From contig DXFY01000033.1 in NCBI GenBank assembly GCA_019114205.1, positions 1 through 52,292 on the forward strand: DNA of 52,292 nucleotides, read 5' to 3'. The DNA is from Candidatus Tidjanibacter gallistercoris (lineage in GTDB: Bacteria > Bacteroidota > Bacteroidia > Bacteroidales > Rikenellaceae). Position numbers and translations under genes: made by a program. Positions 18,401-26,145 of the stretch are shown here, in pieces. Position 1 is the first letter of the stretch, and each line of letters opens with the position of its first letter. The notes beneath the pieces are model-generated. The model saw only the letters and a program-made list of their open reading frames with translations, had not been told where the DNA came from and ran no database searches.

Positions 18401-19024
18401 CGCACGCGCACGGAATCCGGCCAGCGCCTCCCGGTCGAGCAGCGCCGCGAGGTCTTCCTGCTCCATGAGTTCGATTTTCTGTATCTCGTGCGAGGTACGG
18501 AACCCGTCGAAGAAGTGCAGGAACGGTACGCGCGATTTGATTGCGACCAGATGCGCCACCCCGGCCAGGTCCATGACTTCCTGTACGCTGCTCGTGGCGA
18601 GCATGGCGAAACCGGTCTGGCGGGTGGCCATGACGTCCTGATGGTCGCCGAATATGGAAAGCGCATGGGCTGCAATCGCCCGCGCCGACACATGGAAGAC
18701 GCCCGGAAGGAGTTCGCCGGAAATCTTGTACATGTTGGGAATCATCAGCAGCAGACCCTGCGATGCGGTGAACGTCGTACTGAGCGCACCGGCCTGGAGC
18801 GAACCGTGGAGCGCTCCCGCAGCTCCCGCCTCGGACTGCATCTCCACGACCTTCACGGTTTCGCCGAAAATATTCTTTCTCCCTCCTGCAGCCCATTCGT
18901 CCACATACTCTGCCATGGTGGACGAAGGTGTGATGGGATAGATGGCGGCCACCTCGCTGAACATATAGGCGATGTGTGCGGCCGCATAGTTCCCGTCACA
19001 GGTGATGAATTTCTTTTCTTTCAT
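15485..19024 (-). CDS. nifJ: Pyruvate:ferredoxin (flavodoxin) oxidoreductase, single-chain (1179 aa)
   Basis: Oxidatively decarboxylates pyruvate with CoA to acetyl-CoA and CO2 and passes two electrons to ferredoxin or flavodoxin, central to anaerobic energy metabolism. All PFOR domains are in order: N-terminal TPP pyrimidine-binding domain with YPITPSSTMAEYVDEW, the transketolase-C-like and gamma domains, two [4Fe-4S] clusters near residues 692-703 (CIQCNQCSYVCP) and 748-760 (CTGCSNCVDVCP), then the C-terminal TPP-binding domain with a further cluster site ACAGCGETPY and GDGWGYDIGFGGLDH. Length is normal. It is monocistronic, with its own promoter at 19117-19124 and terminator. It supplies reduced ferredoxin that the Hdr-like operon at 21.8-26.8 kb could use; that link is inference. 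Confidence 0.98.
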   Translation of the reverse strand: MKEKKFITCDGNYAAAHIAYMFSEVAAIYPITPSSTMAEYVDEWAAGGRKNIFGETVKVVEMQSEAGAAGALHGSLQAGALSTTFTASQGLLLMIPNMYKISGELLPGVFHVSARAIAAHALSIFGDHQDVMATRQTGFAMLATSSVQEVMDLAGVAHLVAIKSRVPFLHFFDGFRTSHEIQKIELMEQEDLAALLDREALAGFRARALRPEHPVTRGTAQNPDIYFQAREAANRFYDAVPDMVNEAMQQINAITGRDYKPFTYYGAPDAERIVIAMGSVTETLKETVDYLRSQGEKVGVVTVHLYRPFSAKYMLDVIPSTVRKICVLDRTKEPGAAGEPLYLDVRDAFYGRPDAPVIIGGRYGLSSKDTTPAQMLAVFANLGAAQPKDRFTVGIVDDVTFTSLPVGEEISLAKPGTFEALFFGLGADGTVGANKNSIKIIGETTDKYCQAYFSYDSKKSGGYTSSHLRFGDCPITSPYLVTTPDFVACHVPSYVDKYDVLKGLKKGGSFLLNSLQDAEAIKQSLPDHMKAYLAKNRINFYIINATKIAAELGLGNRTNTIMQAAFFKIANVIPYEVAVEQMKKFIYKSYGKKGEDIVNMNYAAVDKGGEMVHRVEVPAEWASLSTEKPARAASSAPEFVHRVVEPINGLKGDDLPVSTFRGREDGTWDNGTAACEKRGIAVSVPAWQSENCIQCNQCSYVCPHAAIRPFLLTAEEAAAAPADTTLIQGQGNTKEYKFRIQVSPLDCTGCSNCVDVCPAPKKALRMEPIDTQLAEVPHWEYMNGKVGYKEQVMGKTKTVKGSQFARPLFEFSGACAGCGETPYIKTITQLFGDKMMVANATGCTSIYSGSAPSTPYCTNHKGEGPAWANSLFEDNAEFGLGMHVAVEKLRDRIEEKMRYAMEHCSCCPEELKHTMGEWIETRHSTARNREVCDRLVPMLEACGCDTCREILSMKDNLAKKSQWIIGGDGWGYDIGFGGLDHVIASGEDVNILVVDTEVYSNTGGQSSKSTPVGAVAKFASAGKRIRKKDLGAIAMTYGYVYVAQVSIGANQNQLLQVLREAEAYNGPSLIIAYAPCINHGIKGGMTRTQTVGKEAVACGYWHLWRYNPELAEKGENPFRLDSKEPDWSKFQAFLNSEVRYTSLMKSFPAEAQELFAAAEENAKWRYDNYVRLSKMDYSK

Positions 19025-19116
19025 TTTCTGGTTTGAAATTGTTTTTGTTTCAGGTTCCGGATTTTATATCGGTAATTTTTCGTATTACAGGCATTTCGGC
19101 ATACGTCATGCCGATG

Positions 19117-19124
19117 CAAAGATA
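19117..19124 (-). promoter_or_regulatory. -7 box of nifJ
   Basis: On the minus strand TATCTTTG is a perfect TAnnTTTG element. The transcript would have a leader of about 85-90 bases before the nifJ ATG. No good -33 TTTG is present at 19-21 bases. Confidence 0.6.
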
Positions 19125-19203
19125 TAGCAAAAAAACGGGATTTTTAATAACACACGTACCTATATCGAATGACACGTCCGCGAGCCCTGCGCTCCGGCCT
19201 CGG

Positions 19204-19857
19204 TCAGTCCCCGCAGTGATAGAATATGAACCCCACGTAAATCCGCGGCCCATGCGGAAAATCGGGCTGCGGCCGCCCGACGTTCATCAGCCAGTCCGCC
19301 TTGAACAGCAACCGGACTCGGTCGGTCACGACGAACTCGGTACCGATGAAGGGAGCGACCGCCGCGAAACCGTATTTCCGGAACGATACGTCCTCGTCGG
19401 TCACGAAATCGTCGGCCGGAGGCACCGACAGCGTGATGTTGCGGACTCCGCCGCCGCCCACCGTAATGCCGGCGAACGGATGGAACCTTCCGGCATGCCA
19501 CTGCCAGTCGGCGAGCAGGCCGCCCCATCCGACACCGAGCCGGCTGCCCTCCGTACCATAATCGAGATACGTGCCGTATCCTTCGGTTCCCACACGCAAG
19601 TGTTCCCCGAAATGGAAACGGATGCCGCCGCCGATGCCGTAAGGCAGTCCGCGCACGGCCTGCGGCGGCAGTGTCCTGCCGTCGGGCGTACTCAGACGAA
19701 CGCTCGCGCCTCCCACCCAGCCGGTATGCAGCGCCATACCTCCCGAAAAGCCCCTGTAAGACCATCCTCCGTCATCGGGTGCACCGGCCGCGGCGCCGCA
19801 TACCGGCAACAGCACCGCACACCATATTCCTATATGTTTCAGCAATCGACGCATCAT
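19204..19857 (-). CDS. Predicted outer-membrane beta-barrel protein (217 aa)
   Basis: I do not recognise a specific family. The start is taken at MMRRLLKHIGIW (ATG 19857), which begins a signal peptide with the hydrophobic core WCAVLLPVCGAAA and a plausible cleavage after AGA; the frame upstream to 19905 is less likely. The mature part alternates short beta-strand-like stretches with glycine turns (GGMALHTGWVGGASVRL, GGGIRFHFGEHLRVG, FAGITVGGGGVRNITL) and ends with an amphipathic strand (PRIYVGFIFYHC), a pattern seen in small outer-membrane barrels. It follows the glycosyltransferase gene by 51 bases on the same strand and may share its transcript. Confidence 0.7.
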   Translation of the reverse strand: MMRRLLKHIGIWCAVLLPVCGAAAGAPDDGGWSYRGFSGGMALHTGWVGGASVRLSTPDGRTLPPQAVRGLPYGIGGGIRFHFGEHLRVGTEGYGTYLDYGTEGSRLGVGWGGLLADWQWHAGRFHPFAGITVGGGGVRNITLSVPPADDFVTDEDVSFRKYGFAAVAPFIGTEFVVTDRVRLLFKADWLMNVGRPQPDFPHGPRIYVGFIFYHCGD

Positions 19858-19908
19858 GAAGCTATTGAAATAAAAAAACCGTACAGGGCGGAATCGGAAC
19901 GACACGAC

Positions 19909-20823
19909 TCACGCTCCGAGCAAGCCGGCCGTTATCTGCCACCTCATCAGCAGCAGATACCCTCCTCTGGCCGGAGCTCCCCGCAGCAGGTATCCCGCCG
20001 CGAGCACCGCAGCACCCGCCCACTTCACCGCCTCGGCGACGAGGCGAACGGCGAATGCGCCGCGCGAGGCCGCCAGCGTCCGGCGCCGCTCGCTCCGTCC
20101 GATGTTCCGGCAGAGCCTCACGAAATAACCGCGGGTAAGCCGCCCGGCATCCACCAGATGATAGATGACCGCATCGGGAAGATAGACGATGCGTTCGCCC
20201 CCCGCCCGGAGCCGCCCGTAAAACTCCTTCTCCTCGCCTGCCAGCAAAACTGTTCCCGTCCTGCCCAGCGCCGTATCGTAACCGCCGTATCGGGCGACGA
20301 CCGACCGCCGGTAGCCGTGGTTGCCGCCCCCGAAGAATTTTCCCTCCGGAAACTCCCGCACCCGGCCGCCCAGGTCGAGCGTACCGGCAATCGCCCGCTC
20401 GGTATAAGGGGACATCCAGCGCGGCGGAACGCCTTCGAATCCCGGCAGTATCCGGCCCCCCGCCGCCGCCGTCCCCGGCTCCGATTCGAAAAGGTCGTAA
20501 TAGCGTTCGAGGAATACGGGCACCACCGTCTCGTCGTCGTCGATGACCACGATATACTCGCCCCGGCTCTCCGCGATGCCGCGGTTCCGGGCCGCGGAAA
20601 CCCCCTGTACCGGTTCCTCCACCATCCGCACGTCGAGTTCCGGATGAGCCGCCGCATAAGCCGCGAACCGTTCGGCCGTATCGTCCGTGCTGTTGTTGTT
20701 CACCACGACTGCCTCCCAGAGTTCCTGCGGCAGCGTCTGGACGAGGAGCGAATCGAGCGTGGCACACAGTTTTCCGCCCCGGTTGTAGGTGGCTATTATC
20801 AGCGACAGTTTCTTTCCCTGCAT
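19909..20823 (-). CDS. GT2-family glycosyltransferase (304 aa)
   Basis: Transfers a sugar from a nucleotide sugar to a surface-glycan acceptor; donor and acceptor cannot be told from the sequence. The GT-A fold is clear: SLIIATYNRGGKL at the N-terminus, VVVNNNSTDDTAERF (residues 39-53), the QGVSAARNRGI element near 73-83, and the metal-binding D95-D-D-E region in IVVIDDDETV. A conserved GEEKEFYGRL segment near residue 195 may provide the catalytic base region. The C-terminal part (about 245-300) has hydrophobic stretches that could associate with the membrane. It starts at ATG 20823 and has its own -7 box at 20846-20853. Confidence 0.93.
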   Translation of the reverse strand: MQGKKLSLIIATYNRGGKLCATLDSLLVQTLPQELWEAVVVNNNSTDDTAERFAAYAAAHPELDVRMVEEPVQGVSAARNRGIAESRGEYIVVIDDDETVVPVFLERYYDLFESEPGTAAAGGRILPGFEGVPPRWMSPYTERAIAGTLDLGGRVREFPEGKFFGGGNHGYRRSVVARYGGYDTALGRTGTVLLAGEEKEFYGRLRAGGERIVYLPDAVIYHLVDAGRLTRGYFVRLCRNIGRSERRRTLAASRGAFAVRLVAEAVKWAGAAVLAAGYLLRGAPARGGYLLLMRWQITAGLLGA

Positions 20824-20845
20824 TCCGTTTACCGTATTGGAATCA

Positions 20846-20853
20846 CAAATTTA
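20846..20853 (-). promoter_or_regulatory. -7 box of the glycosyltransferase gene
   Basis: TAAATTTG on the minus strand, a perfect TAnnTTTG match, 22 bases upstream of the start codon. The -33 element is not obvious. Confidence 0.55.
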
Positions 20854-21285
20854 TGCAAATAATCGTTGCGCACCGCACCGCCGACCGAATAGGACAAGGA
20901 ATGCAACCGTATCCGGCACTTCCCCGGCCCGAACGGACTCCCTTCGGGACTCTCCCGGAAGCCGGGAACCGACGGGCGGCATGCGCTTCTGCGACGGATA
21001 CGCCCGGTACATCCTCCGCCCTGTATCAGCCGGCGCATCGGCCGAACCGGCCGCAGTCCCGTCGTTCCGCATTTCGTCAATACTGCCGGACGACGATGCA
21101 CTCCGGTTCCGCAACCGTACGATACCCCTGCCCGCCCCCGACATGCGGCCCGCCAAAGAAACCTGCCCCGAACTTCCGGTACCGCGCTCCTCGTTCCGAC
21201 TGCGGAACGGAAAGAAAAAGCGACAGCCCGTACCTCTTCCGAACCGAAGCATCCGCCGAACTGTTTCGCGCACAAGGACAAATCA
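20854..21285. other. Intergenic stretch, nothing recognised
   Basis: About 430 bases between the glycosyltransferase promoter and the tRNA terminator. Frames on both strands stay open but have the biased Arg/Pro/Ser composition of noncoding GC-rich DNA and mirror each other; no motif supports a gene. Confidence 0.5.
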
Positions 21286-21318
21286 CAAAAAAGAGGACCA
21301 TTCTCGGAATGGTCCTCT
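21286..21318 (-). terminator. Terminator of the tRNA-fMet transcript
   Basis: On the minus strand, an 11-bp perfect stem (AGAGGACCATT and complement) with a 5-nt loop is followed by six T residues, starting 4 bases after the tRNA 3' end. Confidence 0.9.
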
Positions 21319-21322
21319 TCAG

Positions 21323-21395
21323 TAGCGGGGGGAGGACTCGAACCTCCGACCTTTGGGTTATGAGCCCAACGAGCTGCCAACTGCTCCACCCCGCG
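21323..21395 (-). tRNA. Initiator tRNA-fMet (anticodon CAT)
   Basis: A full cloverleaf can be folded: acceptor 5' strand CGCGGGG with 3' strand CCCCGCT, D-arm, anticodon loop CTCATAA, T-arm GGAGG-TTCGAGT-CCTCC, discriminator A. Two initiator hallmarks are present: three consecutive G-C pairs in the anticodon stem (GGG/CCC) and an unpaired 1-72 position (C opposite U here; it is C opposite A in E. coli). CCA is not encoded. The gene is monocistronic with its own promoter and terminator. Confidence 0.95.
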
Positions 21396-21497
21396 ATGTA
21401 TCTTTTAGCCGCGAACGGCTTTCTGTCGTCTCTTCCCGACCGGTTCCGCAACCGCCGCTCTTCCCAAGCAACTTCCCTGCGTTCCCTATTGACGATG

Positions 21498-21529
21498 CAA
21501 AGATAAGCAGAAATTACGGTTTCCCCAAA
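21498..21529 (-). promoter_or_regulatory. Promoter of the tRNA-fMet gene
   Basis: On the minus strand TTTG is followed after 20 bases by TATCTTTG, matching both Bacteroidetes promoter elements with ideal spacing. It lies about 100 bases upstream of the tRNA 5' end, leaving a 5' leader to be removed by RNase P. Confidence 0.75.
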
Positions 21530-21797
21530 ACTCCGGCCGCTTTTTCATCCGAAAGCAAGCGCACTGCAATGGCAATCCAATAAAATTCAACAAGATAACA
21601 TCCAAACGAATTTCCGTTTTCCGCACATCCGGCACTCTTTCGAAACAAAGTCATCGACGCCGATGGGCCGGTACGCCTTCACCCGCTCACCGATAGACAG
21701 CAGCAATGAAAAAAGGAGACGATACGGGAAAAAGAACCGCCACTGCGGTGACCCCCTGCCGTGCAGGAAACGGACATGCTCCCGACCGGCACGCCCG

Positions 21798-23648
21798 CTA
21801 TACGCCCGCAGCTGCCCCGGTTCCGGAACGGAGACCCGCAGACGCAGCGGCAGGTACCCCGTCGGCCGCATACAGGTGCTCCGCCACGACCTGTGCGATA
21901 TCGACCACCCGTACCGAAGCGTTGCGAACGATGGCCTTCTTGCACAGGGGGCATGCCGTCACAATCGTCTCCGCACCGGTAGCTTCCAGTTCGGCCGTCA
22001 TCGCACGCCCTATCCGTACCTGCTGGCCGTCGTCTATCACCGTATCGGCCAGGCTGCTGCCGCAGCACAGCGCCTCGGAGCGGTTGTGGGCGGGCTCTTC
22101 CAGCCGGCCCGCCATGCGTATCAACTCCCGCGGCTGTTCGTAAATACCGCTTCCGCGCCCCAGTTCGCAGGGGTCGTGATAGGTGAAGGAAGCCGGCGCC
22201 GCATCCACCCGGAGCCTGCCCTCCCGCACGAGCCGGAGCATGTATTCCGTGTGGTGCAGCACTTCGATGCCTTCCAGAGCGTAATCCTCGCGGAACACTT
22301 TCAGGCATATCGGACACGATGTCACTAACGTGGTAATCCCGTGCCTGCGGAAAAGTTCCTTGTTGTGCTCCATAATCCGTTCGGCGGCGGTCACTTCGCC
22401 CGACAGTTTCAGGGGGCGTCCGCAGCACGAACCGCCGTCGCGGTCGGCCCACCAGACATCCTCGCCCGCGGCGGCGAATACCCGTTCCATAGCCCGCAGC
22501 GTCGCCGGCGTAAGCAGCGTCATGCAGCCGGCGAAATAGCCCACCTTCCCGCGTCCGGACGAACGGTCGAGTCCCTTCAGATAGTCGTACCGCATCAGCG
22601 CCGGCGAATCCACCCGCTTCTGCCGGCTGTTGAGCCGCAGCACGTTCAGTTCTATTCCGACCGGACACCGCGCCTCGCACAGTCCGCACATCAGGCAGTT
22701 GCCGAGCACCTCGTCCGTCAGCTTTCCGTAACGCCTGTCGCGCAGGAAATAGACCGACTGGACGTTGTTAATGCCCAGGTCGCGCTGGAGCTGACACGGG
22801 TCGAGGCAGATGCCGCAGCGCGAACAGGCCTGTATCTGGAAATTATCGTAACTCTTCTCCCGCGGGCCGCTGCGCAGCCGGTAACGGCGCAGGAAGATAA
22901 GGGGCACCTCGGTGAAGATGTGCATGTAACGCGAGAAAGGCATGGCGATGAAGAAGGCGGCCAGCGCGAAGGAGTAGGCCCACCATGCCGCCGCATTGAG
23001 GTCGGCGACGGCGGAGGCGCTCATGCCCGAAGCGATGAGGTCGCCCAGCGAACCGGTCAGGAAACCGCCGTTGTGCTTGATGGCCGCCGTGAAACTCTCG
23101 GCCGTGAGCCGCAGCGGGAAGATGAGCCACAGCGCCGTAAGCGCCACGCGGTCCACAAGCACGTGCCGCGTGGTCTTCCGCATCCCCAGAGCGCGCGAAC
23201 GCATCCGCTTGAACCAGGCGAGCATGACGCCCGAAAGCACCAGCAGCAGCAGCAAGTCCATGACGAACGCGAACGGATTCCAGCCCGCCTCCCCTTCCGG
23301 GCCGAAATAACGGAAGAAGACGTGGGCATGCAGCGGCGTACCGCCGCCGAGTACCGCCGCCGCTTCCACCCAGCCCACCGCGATGAGCAGGAACCAGCCG
23401 AAAGCGAGGCTCATGTGCATGAAGCCGAGCAGCGGATTCACCCGGAATATCTTCCGGTGCAGCAACGATTCGCACACGACCTCCCAAAGGGCGCGGAGAG
23501 TCGCCGCCGTGAATATCCCCCTGCCGACGGCCCGTTTGTCCTCGCCGGGCAGCAGCCACAGCCACCGGCCCCATTTCCACACGATGACCGCGAACATGAA
23601 GACCGTACCGACGAGGAACGGAATAACGAAATGGTCGTAATACATCAT
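21798..23648 (-). CDS. Membrane NarI/HdrE-HdrD fusion iron-sulfur reductase (EtfD/DsrMK-like, 616 aa)
   Basis: Predicted quinone-reactive electron-transfer subunit. Residues 1-255 hold about five or six transmembrane helices of NarI/DsrM type with candidate haem-ligand histidines (H78 in LGFMHMS, H243 in RYMHIFTE). Then two ferredoxin clusters: C275-C278-C281-C285 and C318-C321-C324-C328. Then two CCG (PF02754-type) domains: C374, C408C409, C445-x2-C448; and C494, C528C529, C566-x2-C569, both with the full cysteine set of non-cubane [4Fe-4S] centres. The architecture equals HdrE+HdrD, DsrM+DsrK or mycobacterial EtfD in one chain. Last gene of a five-gene operon with HdrC, HdrB and HdrA homologues. 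The electron partner (menaquinone) is inferred from family knowledge and from mqnA in this window. Confidence 0.9.
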   Translation of the reverse strand: MMYYDHFVIPFLVGTVFMFAVIVWKWGRWLWLLPGEDKRAVGRGIFTAATLRALWEVVCESLLHRKIFRVNPLLGFMHMSLAFGWFLLIAVGWVEAAAVLGGGTPLHAHVFFRYFGPEGEAGWNPFAFVMDLLLLLVLSGVMLAWFKRMRSRALGMRKTTRHVLVDRVALTALWLIFPLRLTAESFTAAIKHNGGFLTGSLGDLIASGMSASAVADLNAAAWWAYSFALAAFFIAMPFSRYMHIFTEVPLIFLRRYRLRSGPREKSYDNFQIQACSRCGICLDPCQLQRDLGINNVQSVYFLRDRRYGKLTDEVLGNCLMCGLCEARCPVGIELNVLRLNSRQKRVDSPALMRYDYLKGLDRSSGRGKVGYFAGCMTLLTPATLRAMERVFAAAGEDVWWADRDGGSCCGRPLKLSGEVTAAERIMEHNKELFRRHGITTLVTSCPICLKVFREDYALEGIEVLHHTEYMLRLVREGRLRVDAAPASFTYHDPCELGRGSGIYEQPRELIRMAGRLEEPAHNRSEALCCGSSLADTVIDDGQQVRIGRAMTAELEATGAETIVTACPLCKKAIVRNASVRVVDIAQVVAEHLYAADGVPAAASAGLRSGTGAAAGV

Positions 23649-23664
23649 AGCTCCTGCCTCCCTT

Positions 23665-23994
23665 TCAATAATCGCCCAGTTCGCGCTTGATTTTCAATAC
23701 GACGCCCCTCGTATTGATGCCGCGCGGACACACCAGCCGGCATTTGCCGCAGAGCATGCACTTGTCCATCTGTTCGTAAGCCTCGCGGTACTCGCCGCGG
23801 CGCACGAGCGTGTGCACCTTGCGGAAGTTGAACGAGGTAAGGTTGCCCGCGGTGCACGTGGCGGTACACGAACCGCACGCGATGCAGCTCTGCAACTCCG
23901 GCATGTCGTGCAGGATTTTCTCCGCCGGCACGAGGTCGTTGGTGTCGAGGTTCACCGCACGGGGCTGCGATATGGAAAAACCGAACTGCGGCAT
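23665..23994 (-). CDS. Small HdrC-like 2x[4Fe-4S] protein (109 aa)
   Basis: Carries two complete ferredoxin-type motifs, C37-x2-C40-x2-C43-x3-C47 and C79-x2-C82-x2-C85-x3-C89, the second followed by PRGINTRGVVLKIKREL as in HdrC-type proteins. It probably wires HdrA to the membrane subunit, whose gene starts 16 bases downstream; HdrA lies only 4 bases upstream. Together with the gene at 26146 it gives the operon two different HdrC-like proteins, suggesting one for each end of the electron path. The role is inferred. Confidence 0.9.
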   Translation of the reverse strand: MPQFGFSISQPRAVNLDTNDLVPAEKILHDMPELQSCIACGSCTATCTAGNLTSFNFRKVHTLVRRGEYREAYEQMDKCMLCGKCRLVCPRGINTRGVVLKIKRELGDY

Positions 23995-23998
23995 GGCA

Positions 23999-25006
23999 TT
24001 ACAAGTTAAGATATCGGGCCACCCGTTCCGCCACGGCGGCCCCTTCGTTCAGGCTCTCCGCGACGTTCTTGGGTGCGGTGACCGTACCGGCATAGAAAAC
24101 GTCGCCGCGCTGCGAAAGCACGTTGCCCGCAAACGCGTCGAGCGGCTGCATGAATCCGCTGTCGGCCATCCGGAGCCCCCCGCTGCGTGCGAAGGCGCCG
24201 TTCCGGGCTCCCCCCTTCATGCCCACAATCAGCACGAGCATATCCACCGTCATCTTGAGCGGCCGCCCGATGAGCGTATCCTCCGCCTTCACCTGCACCC
24301 GGCCGTCAATCGTCTGGCTGGCTTCCGAAATGCGCCCGCGGACGAAATTGATGTTGTATTCGAGCTGCGCCCTGCGGTACAGCTCCTCGTAACCGGGCCC
24401 GAACATGCGGATGTCCATATAAAAGTTGTACACCTCCGCCGCGGGAAACAGCTCCTTCATCTCGATGGCCTGCTTCACCCCCGTGATGCAGCACACCCGC
24501 GAGCAGTGGTGCGCCCCCACCTTCTCGTCGCGCGAACCCACGCAGTGCAGGAAGGCGATGCGGCGCGGTGCGGCACCCTGCGCGGTCGCCACGCGCCCCT
24601 CGTTGAGCATGCGTTCGATGTCCGCCGTGGTGAACACGTTGTCGTATATGCCGTAGCCGTACTCCTCCTTCAGCCGCGCATCGAACAGTTCGAAGCCGGA
24701 ACATACTACGGTCGCATCGCCCGCAATGCGGCGGCCGCCGCCCACGGCGACGCCTCCGGGCACGAACTCCTCGACCTCCGTCTCCGTCAGCACCCGGATG
24801 CCCGCTTCCTCCACGCGGCGAAGCAGCGGGCCGAGCACATCCTCCGCAGGAGTGAACGTGGGAAACAGCCTGTGCCAGCCGGTCAGCTTGCCGCCCAGTT
24901 TCCGTTCCTTTTCTACGATGACGGGGTCCGCTCCCCGCTCCCGGAGCGAAAGCGCGGCCTGCATGCCCGCAATCCCCCCGCCGATTATGATGACTTCCTT
25001 TCCCAT
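23999..25006 (-). CDS. HdrA/QmoA-like FAD-dependent oxidoreductase subunit (335 aa)
   Basis: Flavin subunit of the Hdr-like complex. The start is taken at MGKEVIIIGGGIAG (ATG 25006); a GTG at 25024 is the only longer option. The Rossmann FAD motif G9-G-G-I-A-G14 opens the protein. The HdrA signature FLHCVGSRD...CSRVCC supplies C155, C168, C172 and C173, equivalent to the cluster bound next to the flavin in HdrA. At 335 aa it is about half of methanogen HdrA: the extra ferredoxin domains and any MvhD-like part are absent, as in QmoA-type proteins. Whether it can bifurcate electrons cannot be judged. It sits between HdrB and a small ferredoxin in the operon. Confidence 0.9.
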   Translation of the reverse strand: MGKEVIIIGGGIAGMQAALSLRERGADPVIVEKERKLGGKLTGWHRLFPTFTPAEDVLGPLLRRVEEAGIRVLTETEVEEFVPGGVAVGGGRRIAGDATVVCSGFELFDARLKEEYGYGIYDNVFTTADIERMLNEGRVATAQGAAPRRIAFLHCVGSRDEKVGAHHCSRVCCITGVKQAIEMKELFPAAEVYNFYMDIRMFGPGYEELYRRAQLEYNINFVRGRISEASQTIDGRVQVKAEDTLIGRPLKMTVDMLVLIVGMKGGARNGAFARSGGLRMADSGFMQPLDAFAGNVLSQRGDVFYAGTVTAPKNVAESLNEGAAVAERVARYLNL

Positions 25007-25052
25007 ACGTTTTTCCGATGGCACGCGATGCGTGCCGCGCTTCGGGGCGCGG

Positions 25053-26114
25053 TCACTCCGCCCCCAGATTCACCATGGCCGGTTCCGGACGGCCTATGTA
25101 TTTTCCGTTCGGCAGCAGGTATTTCGCCGCCGGGTCGTACTCGATTCCCATCTTGCCGAGCAGCGGTTCCACGTCCACCTGGTGCATCTGGAGCCCCAGT
25201 TCCCACGGGTCGTACCCCAGTACGAGCCCGGCCAGCTCCTCGTAGGTAAGCACGGGAATGCCCTTCCCGTCCTCGCCGTAAGTCGTCCCCTCGATTTCGG
25301 CGATGGTGTACTGCCACCGGTCGAGGAACATGGCGCATCCGGGACAGTTGGCCACGATAAAGTCGGGCTTGTAGGGCGCCAGGGACTCGAACTTCTTCTG
25401 CGAATTGGCCACCGAATAACCGCGGTTGGCCTGCACGATGTAATTGCGGAATCCGAAACCGCAGCAGTGGCGCCGCTCCGGATAATCCACTACCTGTCCG
25501 CCCCATGCCTCTATCATGCCGGCGAGCACGTAAGGAAACTCCACGCCGCCGATACCCTCCTTCGGGAATATCTTGGCGTAATGGCATCCGATGTGCTCCA
25601 CCCCGCGCAGGGGTTCGCCCGTCCGCCGGTTCACGAGCAGGTATGCGGCCCGCTGCCGAATGGCCTCGCGGTGGTGGAAAATGATGTCCGAGGCGTGCGA
25701 CACGTTCTTCGGCTTGCGGAACTCGCGGCCGGTCGCCCGATACAAATGCTCGCGCACCTTCTCCTCCAGTTCCGGAAACTCCTGCCACGTTTCGAGAATC
25801 TCGGTATAGATGCCGAAAGAGGTGATGCACGATACGGCGAGGTTCTCGTAACCCGCCTCGGAAGCCAGGGCGAACTGCCGTGCCACGACGGTCATGATGG
25901 TTTCGAGCGGCACGATATCGGAATGATAGCCGATACCCGTACACGACGTATGCACCGGGTCGTCGAACAGGTCGCGTCCCAGTTCCTCGCGCAGTATCCG
26001 GACGAACGCCTTCTCGGAACCGGGAAAGAAATTCTGCCGGATGCAACTGCGCAGATAATAGTAGCGGTCGTCCGCCACCTCCTTCTGGTACTCCTGCCAA
26101 CTGTTCCTTTTCAT
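25053..26114 (-). CDS. HdrB-like CCG-domain protein with degenerate first domain (353 aa)
   Basis: HdrB homologue: two CCG domains. The second is complete, with C177, C217C218 (HCCGFG) and C257-x2-C260 (NCPGC), so one non-cubane [4Fe-4S] cluster is expected. The first keeps only C24, C58 and C96: where the family has paired cysteines and a CxxC there are TSC (residues 56-58) and CITS (96-99). In methanogen HdrB each CCG domain binds one non-cubane cluster; here the first site has probably lost its cluster. At 353 aa it is longer than classical HdrB (about 290), with a 40-50-residue C-terminal extension ending around YLLPNGKYIGRPEP. It is co-transcribed with hdrC upstream (31-base gap). Confidence 0.9.
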   Translation of the reverse strand: MKRNSWQEYQKEVADDRYYYLRSCIRQNFFPGSEKAFVRILREELGRDLFDDPVHTSCTGIGYHSDIVPLETIMTVVARQFALASEAGYENLAVSCITSFGIYTEILETWQEFPELEEKVREHLYRATGREFRKPKNVSHASDIIFHHREAIRQRAAYLLVNRRTGEPLRGVEHIGCHYAKIFPKEGIGGVEFPYVLAGMIEAWGGQVVDYPERRHCCGFGFRNYIVQANRGYSVANSQKKFESLAPYKPDFIVANCPGCAMFLDRWQYTIAEIEGTTYGEDGKGIPVLTYEELAGLVLGYDPWELGLQMHQVDVEPLLGKMGIEYDPAAKYLLPNGKYIGRPEPAMVNLGAE

Positions 26115-26145
26115 CTCTGTCGTGCGTTTAACGACGGCCGCCCCG

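Noticed and set aside
16538..19036. 832-codon + strand open frame opposite nifJ
   Set aside because: Antisense shadow created by codon bias of the GC-rich nifJ gene; no motif, and nifJ is unambiguous.
20854..21285. Small genes between the glycosyltransferase and tRNA-fMet
   Set aside because: Overlapping frames on both strands with biased composition, no start-site support and no recognisable motif.
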